64,000 bases of DNA, taken from assembly GCF_001661345.1 (NCBI RefSeq), contig NW_017962913.1:563428-627427 (forward strand), written 5' to 3'. The stretch's first letter is position 1. The number at the start of each line of letters is the position of its first letter. Made by a program: the position numbers and the translations under genes. Shown piece by piece: positions 9,826 to 20,300 of this stretch. This DNA comes from Ascoidea rubescens DSM 1968 (Eukaryota; Ascomycota; Saccharomycetes; Ascoideales; Ascoideaceae). The notes beneath the pieces were generated by a model. That model did not search any database, was not told where the DNA came from, and saw nothing but the letters and a program-made list of their open reading frames with translations.

Positions 9826-12261
9826 TTACCAAACTTGTAACTCTTCAAAAAAGTCAACTTGGTAGCTACATTTACTGACATTCTCTGCAACAATGTTTCT
9901 TAATGAATCACACATCGAAGAGTTGCCACAAGTAACTATACAAATAGATCCTTTTGTATACTTGAAGTTTTGGAGTATAATCTCCTCAAAGTTGGGTCGT
10001 TTTCCATAGTTTATTGTCACATATTGTCCAATTTTCTTGAGTATTTTATATTGATTCAAGTTTTCTGGTTTAAAATTGTCCTCATTAATCTCATAGACAT
10101 CATTATTTAGTAACGAATCAAGATCCACTAGATTGATATTGGAATTGGAATTGGAGTTTGTTATTAAATTGGATTCATCGGTAATATCCATTGCTGCCAA
10201 ATTACTACTACTATTATTACCAAAATCATCGTTTAATTCAAATTTTGAGGTATTCAGTTCATTCATTAATGAATCCAATTTTTTAAAACTTTTCAAACTT
10301 CCATTTTTATCACTTGTTTCAGTATTTGAAAATATTGGTTCATTTGAGACTCTAGTCATATAAATTTCAATATCAACTAAATTCTTCATTCTATTTGTAT
10401 TTATTTTTTTATTTTGATTATTATTATTATCAATGCCAATAAGTCTCAATAACTCTGGGTAAATAAACTTGATTGATTCAAAATTTTTAACCACCCAAAT
10501 TAATTTAATATATCTTAAATTTTTATACCCATCTTTTTTAATCATATTTATAGCATCATATAGTGGACCAGGTATACCATTACCACCTGCAATTAATAAT
10601 ATATTGTTATAATTTTTGAAATTTGGGCCATGTCCATATGGCCCTTCAACTGCTACTCTTATATTGATTTCTTTATTATTATTTATACTTTTTTTCAACA
10701 TCTCTCCTATTTCGAATGTGATTCCCTCTTTAATTTTGATATAAATTGTAATTTCATTGGGATTTAGTATTGAATCAATAATTGAAAATGGATGTGATTG
10801 ATAAAAATTTTTGCCCTTCAAGAAATAAATGAAAATATAACAACCAGGAAATGGTTTCCAGTTTTTTCGTCTTTTTATTGTAACTTTAAATGTGTCATCA
10901 CTAAGATATCTTATTTTAGCAATTGGAAAACCAAATCTAATTATATTTATAATTCTAATAACTCGATCTGATGCCCAAAATAATACTGAAAGATGAATAT
11001 ATCCATGCCATCCAAGTCTTTTGCAATGATAATAAATAAATAGAAAAAAAATTCCTGCAAATAATATATGCCCATAAAGAAAAATTTCATAATAATGGTT
11101 TCTGAAAAAATGTAATGACTGAAACATTAAAATCCCACAAACTATTGTTGAAAAGACTCCCCAAAAAAAGTAATCAGTTTTAAAGCTTTTCAAGTATGAA
11201 CCCTTTTTTATTTCAATTAATGAGTATAAGATTCCATGAAATGTTGAATTCAAAAACATCATCCTTGATGTCCATTTATGATACATAATTAATGATTTGT
11301 AAGGTAATCCAGTCAATAAAATGGTTAAATTATTACGACCAGCTAATAGTATTAATAAAGGCAAATGAGCAAAAGCTAATATCCCTGCTCTATCAGCTAG
11401 AAATCTTGTAACTTGGAAAACCTTTGGACCAAAAAGTTGGCTATTATTATTAAATTTATAGTCAAACATTAAGAAAAAGAAATTTAAAAAAAAATATAAA
11501 ACTAACACAATGCTCTCAATTTTGTTTGGAAATAAAATCGAATTGAAAAATTTGAAGAAGAAATTGTTTTTAAGCGAATTGAAAAAAAAGAAGGGAGTTA
11601 AATGATTTGGTATATTTTTATTATGCAATAAAGTTGGGTATAAAGAAGTTGATTGCAAAATTTGAATTAATGAATTTGATCTTGATTTTAAATTGACAAA
11701 ATAACGAGAAAATAAGTTTAAAAAAGTGAAGAAAATTAACGATAAAACCCAAAACAACATTATTAGTTGACCATATAACTGACTTGCATCAAGATTGTGA
11801 TAGAAATTAATCAAATCAAGATAAAATGAGTTGACTACAGTCATGTTTGAGTTTATGGGAGTACTGTAAACATAATTTGGATCATTTTCATTTGGATCGA
11901 TTAAGTAATTGGTTCCATTTTTTAGGATATCAAAGATTCTCGAAGAAGATAGATTTCTTCTACCGTATTGGAGACAGCTATTCTGGTATTCATTTAGAAC
12001 ATTCATTAACAAGTTCTCATCATAAGATTTAGTAGAGCTTGTTTGAATGGTGGTTTCATTTAAACAGTGTGCAACAGATGCCACCTTTGGTTCATAGTAG
12101 CAGCTACAGCCCCAATAGAAATCATTTGCACAGTTGAATTTTTTTTTGATTAGGTGAGATTGGCAGGCAAAAAGTGCGCCTTTATAACCACGACCAAAAT
12201 TCTGATATGCTAAAGAGTGAGATATGAAGAGCAAAAATATGAGTGATTTATGAAGTAGCAT
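9826..12261 (-). CDS. Ferric/cupric reductase transmembrane component, FRE family
   Basis: This is a plasma-membrane flavocytochrome that reduces extracellular Fe(III) or Cu(II) with cytosolic NADPH. It has 811 residues; FRE1 has 686. A signal peptide (residues 1-18) precedes a Cys-rich extracellular domain (CQSH, NCANDFYWGCSCYY). Several membrane helices follow (about 165-470). They include the His-bearing helix pairs expected for bis-haem binding (MYHKWTSRMMFLNSTFHG; NHYYEIFLYGH, then YHCKRLGWHGYIH). The FAD motif HPFSII lies near residue 489, with the NAD(P) motifs GPYGHG and GGNGIPGP near 530-560. The C-terminal VTCGNSSMCD and the terminal EELQVW are typical of the family. The extra length is an Asn/Ser-rich insert between the nucleotide-binding motifs and the tail (about 640-740). 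Two AGATAA sites upstream would suit GATA-type iron regulation, which is only an inference. The exact paralogue cannot be told. Confidence 0.9.
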   Translation of the reverse strand: MLLHKSLIFLLFISHSLAYQNFGRGYKGALFACQSHLIKKKFNCANDFYWGCSCYYEPKVASVAHCLNETTIQTSSTKSYDENLLMNVLNEYQNSCLQYGRRNLSSSRIFDILKNGTNYLIDPNENDPNYVYSTPINSNMTVVNSFYLDLINFYHNLDASQLYGQLIMLFWVLSLIFFTFLNLFSRYFVNLKSRSNSLIQILQSTSLYPTLLHNKNIPNHLTPFFFFNSLKNNFFFKFFNSILFPNKIESIVLVLYFFLNFFFLMFDYKFNNNSQLFGPKVFQVTRFLADRAGILAFAHLPLLILLAGRNNLTILLTGLPYKSLIMYHKWTSRMMFLNSTFHGILYSLIEIKKGSYLKSFKTDYFFWGVFSTIVCGILMFQSLHFFRNHYYEIFLYGHILFAGIFFLFIYYHCKRLGWHGYIHLSVLFWASDRVIRIINIIRFGFPIAKIRYLSDDTFKVTIKRRKNWKPFPGCYIFIYFLKGKNFYQSHPFSIIDSILNPNEITIYIKIKEGITFEIGEMLKKSINNNKEINIRVAVEGPYGHGPNFKNYNNILLIAGGNGIPGPLYDAINMIKKDGYKNLRYIKLIWVVKNFESIKFIYPELLRLIGIDNNNNQNKKINTNRMKNLVDIEIYMTRVSNEPIFSNTETSDKNGSLKSFKKLDSLMNELNTSKFELNDDFGNNSSSNLAAMDITDESNLITNSNSNSNINLVDLDSLLNNDVYEINEDNFKPENLNQYKILKKIGQYVTINYGKRPNFEEIILQNFKYTKGSICIVTCGNSSMCDSLRNIVAENVSKCSYQVDFFEELQVW

Positions 12262-12765
12262 TATGTCAATTTCTAAGTGATGTGTATTTGGTTTTCTAAA
12301 AAAAAATTTTATGTATTGTATTTATTGTATTTATTGTGTTTATTGTGTTTATTGTATTTATCTGTATCTTGATGGAGCTATGATGAATGGTTTTATATAA
12401 GACCAGCAAGAGCCCAGCTAAGTATATTCTATTGGTAAGATAACAGAATAAGTAAAAAGATAATAGAATCAGGCTGTCTCAACATGATCAGAAAAAAAAT
12501 TGGTTTTATAATCAATCAACTACTGATGTCTGAACTGGTGAAGCGAGCTTTATGGCTCCATTTTGAGCGTTATCAATTTGATCTATCGGCGATTAGCACA
12601 TTTTAGGAAGGTGCGGAATAAGCTTTAACATCAAGCGACACCCCAAAAAGAAAAAGAAGAAAGAGAAGAGACGTTTATTGTTAGTGTATGATGTTGAATT
12701 CTAGTATAGCGTAGTGTATATGATGGAAGCAGACAGCTGAGTAATGCAGAGATGCTATAGGACAG
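12262..12765. promoter_or_regulatory. FRE promoter region with TATA box and paired AGATAA sites
   Basis: The 504 bases separate two minus-strand genes. Reading toward FRE, a TATATAAA box (complement of 12392-12399) sits about 130 bp before the ATG. Two AGATAA motifs lie at 12438-12443 and 12458-12463, exactly 20 bp apart on the + strand. At 12311-12360 there is a tandem TTTATTGT(A/G) repeat inside the expected 5' UTR. GATA-type repressors of iron uptake bind WGATAA in many fungi. That these sites do so here is inference. Confidence 0.45.
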
Positions 12766-13518
12766 CTAGATGAACATCTCAACGTTCTCAAGATCGCCAG
12801 TGTTAATGAACCGCTGGACTATGAGCAAGTTTTTGTCAGCAATTTCCTGGATCTTGTTGTTGTAAATGCCACAGATTTGCAAGGCTTTCTTTGGAGGAAT
12901 GGTCTTTCTGCCTTCCTTCAAGACGTACTTGGTGGTCAAGATGCAGTGGAGGTTTTTGTTGTCCTTTCCTGAACAAAACTTGGAGAGAACAAAGATCCAC
13001 TTTTCGTCCCACGTCAAGATTCGGGTGATGATGTTGTATCTTTGAAAAGGAGCAATTTCTTTCTTGAAGATGGCCTGAATCGAAGCAACAGGAACATAAG
13101 GCGAATCTGCTAAGGATTTGAAAAACGAATTTTTATTTGGGGATGAATCTTGATAATGCCACATGAAATTTTGGAAAACAGACAACATTAGCTCGGTTCT
13201 TGCAATATCGCATTCAGTAAAGTAAGCAGCATTGTTTTTATGTAGGTAGAAATCGCATTCAAATGGAGAGTTATAAGTCTTTAAAATCGTAGGTCTAAAT
13301 ACTTTCAACTCATCGGTAGATACAACAGAGGAAGGTAGGGGCAATTTGGAAAAATCAATGTTTTTATGTTTGGAACAAAGTTTTGGCAAGATTGTAAGTG
13401 ACACAATTCTCTTGTAGAATCTGAAATAATATGCTAAGGGAATTGATTTGTAACTTGAAAGAAAGTACAAAATGAAAATGTATTTCAAAACCTGAAAGAG
13501 TGCTGCTGAAAAGCCCAT
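12766..13518 (-). CDS. THEM6-like hot-dog (4HBT) thioesterase family protein
   Basis: The predicted protein has 250 residues from ATG 13516-13518 (MGFSAALFQVLKYIF). A hydrophobic N-terminal segment (about 5-30) probably anchors it. The central block FECDFYLHKNNAAYFTECD (about residues 88-110) followed by RTEL has the [DE]-x-[DN]-x-x-x-H-x-N-N-x-x-[YF] signature of hot-dog thioesterase-like proteins of the THEM6 type. Later, RYNIITRILTWDEKWIFVLSKF matches the usual R-I-L-x-W-D-E-[KR]-W strand. Substrate is unknown; acyl-CoA or acyl-lipid is plausible for the fold. It diverges from the ELO elongase. Shared lipid roles are suggestive but unproven. Confidence 0.7.
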   Translation of the reverse strand: MGFSAALFQVLKYIFILYFLSSYKSIPLAYYFRFYKRIVSLTILPKLCSKHKNIDFSKLPLPSSVVSTDELKVFRPTILKTYNSPFECDFYLHKNNAAYFTECDIARTELMLSVFQNFMWHYQDSSPNKNSFFKSLADSPYVPVASIQAIFKKEIAPFQRYNIITRILTWDEKWIFVLSKFCSGKDNKNLHCILTTKYVLKEGRKTIPPKKALQICGIYNNKIQEIADKNLLIVQRFINTGDLENVEMFI

Positions 13519-14104
13519 TATTCGTGGTTTACCTTGCTAGTAGTCAATTGATGAGAGTCATATATATTGCAATGTACGTTACAACAAGAAGATGTTCAAA
13601 GCTGGGTAGATATATAACGAAAGATAGCGAAGAGCAGTGGTATTTACTGAGCCCAACAAAAAGGCAACAGAAAAAGAGCCCGGTATCTCGGCTCACGTTC
13701 TTCCGAGGGGGCCCCTTCCAGAGCAGAAATTTGTTTCTCATCGCACCCATTGGGAAACGTGCCCTTTCACTTTGGGCTCAGCCAAAACCAGACCGCCGGA
13801 TTGGAAAGAGAACCACAACAGTGGCTTTTGATTGGCTGATTTACATTTCGCCTAAAATGAAACAATTTCAAATTTCAATGATTCTGAATTAAGGTGTGTC
13901 TGTCTTTTTCTCTTTTGGGTGTTTGTTTTTTTCCCCAAAGAAACATATATAAACACCAGCAAACTCAATAGCAAGAAACACAAAGGGTCATAGGAAAGTG
14001 TGATTTTGGGATCAAAGGGCAAAGCAGAGCAGATCAAGAACACAGCAAGAACACAGCAAGAACAGGTCAAGAGTAGATTAAGAGTAATATCTAGTTGATT
14101 CAAA
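13519..14104. promoter_or_regulatory. Thioesterase/ELO divergent promoter
   Basis: This 586-bp divergent promoter is GC-rich in its middle (13670-13830). It contains CTTCCGAG at 13700-13707 overlapping a palindromic double STRE-like core, AGGGGGCCCCT (13706-13716). A CCAAT-type ATTGG lies at about 13830. A TATATAAA box at 13946-13953 is 152 bp before the ELO ATG. Msn2/4-type factors recognise AGGGG/CCCCT; binding here is inference. Confidence 0.55.
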
Positions 14105-14989
14105 ATGATTCCGATTGAGTACAGCATACCAACACTAGATAATGTGTTTGGGCTAAGATTATGGCCAATCTATGATTATTTTTACACTCAAATCATTGGA
14201 TATAGAGCAGAGGACTTCAAATTTATATCTGGCAAGACATTCATGGCTAATGGATATGTTGTCATTGGAATGATGTTGGGATACTATGCTGTGATATTTG
14301 GAGGAAAATATTTGATTAAATATTTCAAGATCAAGCCATTCAAATTGAATTTTCTATTTCAACTACATAATATTTTTTTATCAACATTTTCAGGAATCTT
14401 GTTATTATTAATAATTGAACAGGTTGTGCCAATATATTTTAGAAACGACTTTTACTATAGTATTTGTGCTAAAGAAGCCTTTGATTCAAAATTGGTGTCG
14501 TTGTACTATTTGAATTATTTAACTAAATACTGGGAGTTGATTGATACAATTTTTTTGGTGTTGAAACATAAGAAATTGTTGTTTTTACACACATATCATC
14601 ATGGAGCTACAGCATTGTTGTGCTATACCCAGTTGATTGGACATACATCAGTTGAATGGGTGCCAATATCATTGAATTTGGGAGTTCATGTTGTTATGTA
14701 TTTTTACTATTTTCTTTCTGCTAGAGGAATAAGGGTTTGGTGGAAACAATGGGTAACAAGATTCCAAATCATTCAGTTTATCTTGGATTTAATTGCTATT
14801 TATTATGCGTTGTACCACTTTTACCTGGATAAATATTTCAAATGGATTCCACACAGAGGATCATGTCATGGTACAGAAGTTGCAGCAGCTTATGGATATT
14901 TGATTATAACTAGTTATCTTGCTTTGTTTATTAGTTTCTACATCAAGTCTTATAAGAGAAAGAGCCCAAAGACTAGCAAAATTGAATAG
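14105..14989 (+). CDS. Fatty-acid elongase (ELO family condensing enzyme)
   Basis: ELO proteins are ER-membrane 3-ketoacyl-CoA synthases that extend acyl-CoAs with malonyl-CoA to make long and very-long-chain fatty acids for lipids and sphingolipids. The 294-residue length is in the usual range. The catalytic HxxHH box is HTYHH at residues 162-166, preceded by [16 protein letters not shown] and followed by [18 protein letters not shown], all diagnostic. Five to seven hydrophobic segments are visible. The tail is basic ([14 protein letters not shown]), consistent with ER retention though not a strict KKxx. Sequence near [10 protein letters not shown] is very like Elo1/2/3, but chain-length class cannot be assigned by eye. 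It starts at ATG 14105, downstream of a good TATA box. Confidence 0.93.
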   Translation: MIPIEYSIPTLDNVFGLRLWPIYDYFYTQIIGYRAEDFKFISGKTFMANGYVVIGMMLGYYAVIFGGKYLIKYFKIKPFKLNFLFQLHNIFLSTFSGILLLLIIEQVVPIYFRNDFYYSICAKEAFDSKLVSLYYLNYLTKYWELIDTIFLVLKHKKLLFLHTYHHGATALLCYTQLIGHTSVEWVPISLNLGVHVVMYFYYFLSARGIRVWWKQWVTRFQIIQFILDLIAIYYALYHFYLDKYFKWIPHRGSCHGTEVAAAYGYLIITSYLALFISFYIKSYKRKSPKTSKIE

Positions 14990-15908
14990 ATATATGACAA
15001 TTACGCCCAAACCAAGAAAAATAAAAAATGCCTACAAAAAATTTGAAAAAAAATAAAAACCTAAAAAAAAAAATTAAATCAATGATCAAAAGAACTTAAA
15101 CTTAATAATATTTTTTTAACTGATTCTTTAATGATTTTTTGATCACTCTTTGATATTTCTTCAATACTCCTTTAATAACTATTTAATTTTCTCTATTTTT
15201 TCTCCTCACAATTCTTTCGTGCTCACAGTTGGAAGAAGCAAAATGGAAATGTGACAAATAGACACTGTATCTTGAACACATTGAGTATTTTAAACCATTC
15301 CAGCTTGGGCTTGAACATGTTTTACTACACTATTTGCTCCTAGATAAACCATTACATGTACAGTACCAACGATATAATAAATAATAAATCATAATGTTTT
15401 GCTTCCTAGGCATCGCAGGCTTCGGCACCGATAATTAAATCACTCACCAGGAAGCAGCTCTTGCTTACCCGCCGCGTACCAGCGTTGTGGATGCAAACCA
15501 GCGTTGAGGGTCTATTCAGCCTCACGCAAGGAGCAGCTTGGCCGCAGCGCCCAGCCGCGCTTGCCGCGAAATTTTAGGCGTCGGCGACGGCGGCAGCACG
15601 GCCGAGGAGGGCCGGGAGCGGAGGACGCACGAATGGCACCGCGACGGGACACAAACATCTCCAGCATATGCTTCGACAATAATTAAATATCTCAACTTCT
15701 CGCTTTGCTGATTCTCAGAAGCTTGTTTCTCCAAGAAATGGAATTGTTCTATGCTTTTGCACAGATCGCTTCCACTGGGTGTGTTTGGCCATCTTATATA
15801 TAGTCCGAATACCTGGCCAGTTCTTTCAAACCCGTCCTTTTTCTACCACATAGCAATCCTTCACTGACTACCAGCTCTATCTGCTATCACCATCTCTCTT
15901 TATCGATC
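14990..15908. other. Intergenic region with GC-rich island and TATA box
   Basis: The first 370 bases are AT-rich 3' flank of ELO. From about 15400 to 15690 the composition flips: by hand count, 44 of 60 bases are G/C in 15541-15600 and 42 of 60 in 15601-15660. The island is bounded by related sequences, GCTTCGGCACCGATAATTAA (near 15419) and GCTTCGACAATAATTAAAT (near 15668). It also carries ACCAGCGTTG twice (15478-15487 and 15497-15506). A TATATATA box at 15795-15802 lies about 110 bp before the zinc-finger gene. The 60-70-codon ORFs in the island are Arg-rich products of GC content and are not called. Confidence 0.5.
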
Positions 15909-17024
15909 ATGGAACCCAACAACTCAGCTGTCACCATTGTCAATGGCTACAAAATCCCAAACGATAATCTTTTGCCAATGGTCTCCCCTGTGAAAGTGCT
16001 GATTCCTTCCTCTTCTTCATGCTCTTTAGCGCTTCCTCCTCTCAAGTCTCTTATAAGGATCTCAAATTCTTATTTCAATGAAGCTGATTACTACTTGAAT
16101 TCTAAAAACCATCAAAATCAAAACCAAAAAATCATTTTGCCACCTTTGAATATCAAACCTGCTATTGGTAATAATAACACAAACAAATTCAATCCCGTAT
16201 TCAACTTGGATTTCCAGCAGCGCAGTCTTGATTATACCTCAGGTATTCCCCCACTTCTATCTTCATCTCCAGTTTCAGCCTCTTCTCCTTTGTATTTTTC
16301 CTCCCCTTCAAATTCCCCTTTCAATTCCCCTTCCAATTCTCCTCCTTATTCTGCTTCTTACTCCTCCTCACAAGATTCGGAGACAAAAAAGGCAAAAAAA
16401 TCCTCAAGAAAGAGAAAACAATGCCCGATTTGTAACAAATTCTTTTTAAATTTAACCACTCATAAATCTAGGCATTTGGCTGAAGAATTGAGACCTTACA
16501 TATGTGAAAACTGCCACAGAGGGTTTTCAAGACAGAATGATTTATTAAGACATTCGAAAAAACATTTGAAGGATAATATTGATATAAATAATTTAATTAA
16601 TTCTCCCAACAACAGTAACAACATTCTTCTTAATAACAATATTATCACTGACAAAAATTGTCTAAATAATGGAATCTTTATCTGTCCTTTTGCAGATTTG
16701 AATAACATTAATCATAATAACTCTCATGCCCATTCCCATTCTCATGATCATGATCATGATATTTCTTCTTCCGATGAAGAAAACGTTTTTAAAATTCACA
16801 ACGAACAAGTATGCCATCCAACAGGTATCTTTTCCAGATGTGACACTTTTAAAAACCATTTAAAAGCCTTGCATTTTCAATATCCAATTGGCACCAAAAA
16901 GAAAGACAGAAAATTTGTATCTGGTTATTGTAAAAATTGCGGTTTAAGTGTTTTAAATGTTGATTTATGGTTAAATCAACACATTATGAATAACAAATGT
17001 CCTGGTATTATAAACAAGCTATAA
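15909..17024 (+). CDS. C2H2 zinc-finger transcription factor, STP3/STP4-like
   Basis: The predicted protein has 371 residues. A Ser/Pro-rich N-terminal half (with a P-SNSP-type repeat near 135-150) is followed by a basic patch (KKAKKSSRKRK). Two C2H2 fingers follow: CPICNKFF...THKSRH (about 172-190) and CENCHRGFSRQNDLLRHSKKH (about 198-219). After an Asn/His-rich spacer, the C-terminus has a degenerate third zinc-binding block: CHPTGIFSRCDTFKNHLKALH, then YPIGTKKKDRK and CKNCGL. That last block, with the two preceding fingers, is the hallmark of yeast Stp3/Stp4. Stp1/Stp2 share the family but carry N-terminal processing domains not seen here. It probably acts in the nucleus; targets are unknown. 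The gene is convergent with the Btb3-like gene. Confidence 0.8.
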   Translation: MEPNNSAVTIVNGYKIPNDNLLPMVSPVKVLIPSSSSCSLALPPLKSLIRISNSYFNEADYYLNSKNHQNQNQKIILPPLNIKPAIGNNNTNKFNPVFNLDFQQRSLDYTSGIPPLLSSSPVSASSPLYFSSPSNSPFNSPSNSPPYSASYSSSQDSETKKAKKSSRKRKQCPICNKFFLNLTTHKSRHLAEELRPYICENCHRGFSRQNDLLRHSKKHLKDNIDINNLINSPNNSNNILLNNNIITDKNCLNNGIFICPFADLNNINHNNSHAHSHSHDHDHDISSSDEENVFKIHNEQVCHPTGIFSRCDTFKNHLKALHFQYPIGTKKKDRKFVSGYCKNCGLSVLNVDLWLNQHIMNNKCPGIINKL

Positions 17025-17322
17025 TTTTATTTTTTTTTTTTTTATTATTTCTTCCTAATTTGATTTTCTTGTATTCTTTTTCTTGTATTCTTTTTCTTGT
17101 ATTCTTTTTCTTGCGTTTTGTTTTTTTTTCTCTATAATTAACTAATATTCTGCTCTCTTAATGTTTTTTATACTTCTAACTTCTAATGAATAATACACAT
17201 AAATTTCCTTGTAATAATGAATTTCTCATCCAATTACTTCCTCTTAATTCGTAGTTCTTATATCTATTAAATCAATCATTTCTATTAAATCGATAGTTCT
17301 ATAATAAATTATGTTTTATTAC
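17025..17322. repeat. Short convergent 3' region with 14-bp tandem repeat
   Basis: These 298 bases hold a T run right after the stop of the zinc-finger gene. About four copies of a TTTTTCTTGTATTC unit follow (about 17064-17114). Nothing gene-like was seen. Confidence 0.6.
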
Positions 17323-20300
17323 TTAATTTCCGCTGCTTCCATTATTCCCATTAGCTATACCCTCTTTCAGCTTATTTTTTGGTCTTCGATGATAGGATTT
17401 ATTGTTCTTTGCATCATTCAAATTGGAATTTTCGTTATCATTGCTTTTTTTTCCATTCAATTTATTCTTCGCTTGATTACTACCATTATTTTGTCCTGAT
17501 TTTGATGCTGTTGATTTGTTCTCATTTAATGATGCTTGCGACTCTTTCTCTTTTCCTTTTCCTTTCCCCTTTTTTATCGGGTTCTTTTTATTTGTTTTTG
17601 TTGCTCTTTGCTTTGGTTTGCCACTTAATGACGATGGTGATGTCCCTTTTTTCATCATCTTCTCAATCCTCTCTTGTTCTTTTATACTTTTCTGAATTCT
17701 ACTAGATTCCTGTTCCCACCATTTTTGAAACTCCTCCTCTTCTTGAATCTCTGCAAGTGATTTAACCTCAACAGCTCTCTTTCGGTTATTCCTGGATTCT
17801 TCCTCATAAATGATAGAAGACAATGAAGGTGCAGATAGCTTATCAAATGATCCCGAAAAAGAAGTAGCACTCTTGGTTTCATTGTTACCCCCATCTTTAT
17901 CTTGATTTTCCTTATTATTCATTATTGTAGATTTATTATTTTTCCACTTAAAAGAACTTTTCGAAACTGTAACTTCCTCTTTTAATACTGGCTCCTTTAA
18001 TGATGAACTAAATCTTCTTTCACGTTTTTCTTTTTGATTCAGTCTGAAAATTTTAGAATTTAGCTTGCTTCCAAATTTTGATGTGTTCAGAGGTCCTTGT
18101 AAATCTGGCCAAATGTTATCATTGAAATTGTCATATAACGTTTTAGAAGAATTGTTTATAGAACCCCAATTGCTATTAGCACTTAGTCCGAATTTAAAAT
18201 CATTGTTATTTTCATGAATGGGTTTACTTTCACTAAAGTTCCCAAGAATTTGAGTTTTTGATAAAAGAGGAGAATCTGCATTGAAACTTGAGAATGACAA
18301 TTTTCTTGGTTCAGGAGACTCTAGATAAACAAATGAAGATTCATAATCAGTCTTTGAATACTTTCTTGTTTGTGTTTGAGAAAGTTTGCTATTTAAACTA
18401 TTATTTTTATTTTGAGAAGACTTCCTGCGATTAGAAACAACTGGAATAAACTCTTCATCTGATGACATTTCATCTAATACAGAATCTTCATTAATAATAA
18501 CAGAAGGCTTTAATGAAAGAACTGAATTAATTGGAATTCCAATAGGTGCAGAAGAAAGATTTAATTTAATTTCTTCAGTTGAGACAGATGGTAAAGCCTT
18601 TTCAATTCTTATTGGTTTGGGCTCCAGAATATCAATATCAATTATGGGATGGAATGTCTCATCTTTTCTATCCAAAAACAATTCATTTGTTTTTTTCATA
18701 TCATTAATAAAACCCTTTAATAGAGAATCACTTTTCTCACTGGAATAATGTTGAATTGAGTCTTCTACTTTTGAATTTTCCAATTCTTTCTGAATGGGAT
18801 CTTTAAGGCCTTGAAATAAATGAAAAAATTTCATATATTTTTCAACTTTTTTCAAAACACTATTATCATTCAAATCAGAAAAGGGTCGAAATAATAATTC
18901 TTCAAGATTATTGAAAATAAACCACATGCTATTTTCAAACAACTTTTTAGCATTTAAAGCATCAGCAATATTCAATAACTCTATGACATTATCAGCGTCA
19001 ATAAAGTCAATAATAAAACATTGAAAATAATCCTTTAATGTAAACAACATCAATTCATCAGAAGCAGCTATAACTTTCAAAGAAAAATCAATTAGTTCGT
19101 CAACTGAAAACTGATGGGTACTTGAATCTAACAAATCTAAAAAATCACAACCGTATAAATGTTTTAAAACAACTTTAAAAACATTACATTCAACATGAGA
19201 AAAATTTATTGTTTTGTTAAAATTCTTTTGAAACCAAATTCTAGAAAACATTGTTTCAAAGTAAGCAGATCTTGCTAGTAATATGCAGGATGCACAAGAA
19301 ATTTTGCCATCAGATAATTGAAAAGTAACATCATTAAAAGAATTTAAAGATGGATTGTCAATTGAATTTCTCAAATCTTGACAAAACCTATTTTTAAAAT
19401 ATCTGCCAACAGAAAAGTTTAGCAGGAAAATTTCAAGTAGTTTAAAAGTAAATTTTTTAGTTTCCAATATAATTTCTGAAATGCTTTCATCTTTAATTTT
19501 ATAATTCTCCCATGTAGAAACAAATTGGTCAGTGTAAAACAAATGAATAATTATTAAAACAGAATTAATATTAGCGTTTTGCACATTAATTACTTCAGTT
19601 TTTGGATCATAAGAAATTTTTAAATCATCCTTTGTTAAAACATTATTGGAAGATTGAAATAATTTATAAAAAACAGGACTTCTAGATGCCAAAATAATTT
19701 TATGAGCTCCGATTTTTGTATTTTCAACTTGAAAAAAACAATCATAGTTTTTGATTGTTGTAAAATCAATCAAAGACAATTTTTCGGCGATCTTTTTCAG
19801 ATTAAGCACAGATTTTAGTTTTTCAAAGCTATCATATGAAGATAAATGAGAATTGGTTGTAAGTTTATATCTTTTTTCCCATCTATCCAGATAACTCTTT
19901 TTCCAATGATCAAGAGATATGGTTTGGTTTTTTTCATGAATATTGTCATCATCTATACTAAAACTATTATCTTCATATAATAATTTCTGCTGTTGCATAA
20001 AATAAAAAGTGTTAAATTCATCTTGAATGTGATATTCATTGGAAAATAGGTCATCTCTCTTGCTCAGGGGTGAAAATCTGCATAATGGAGACAAATACTG
20101 TATATCGTTATTTATTTGTTCTTGTTTAATTCGTAAGGGAAGTAAATCCGTATTATTTTTCAAAAAACCAAAAGTAGAAAATAATGAATCGCAGGATACT
20201 TTTACAATGTTAGTGAGCTTTGGAACTTTAATAAATTTGAAATCTGAATTAGAATAAAAGATATCTTTAAATGAAATACTGTTTTCAAATGCAAGTGTTT

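Noticed and set aside
15504-15734. Arg-rich ORFs on both strands in the GC island
   Set aside because: They arise from GC-rich composition, have no recognisable homology and overlap each other on opposite strands.
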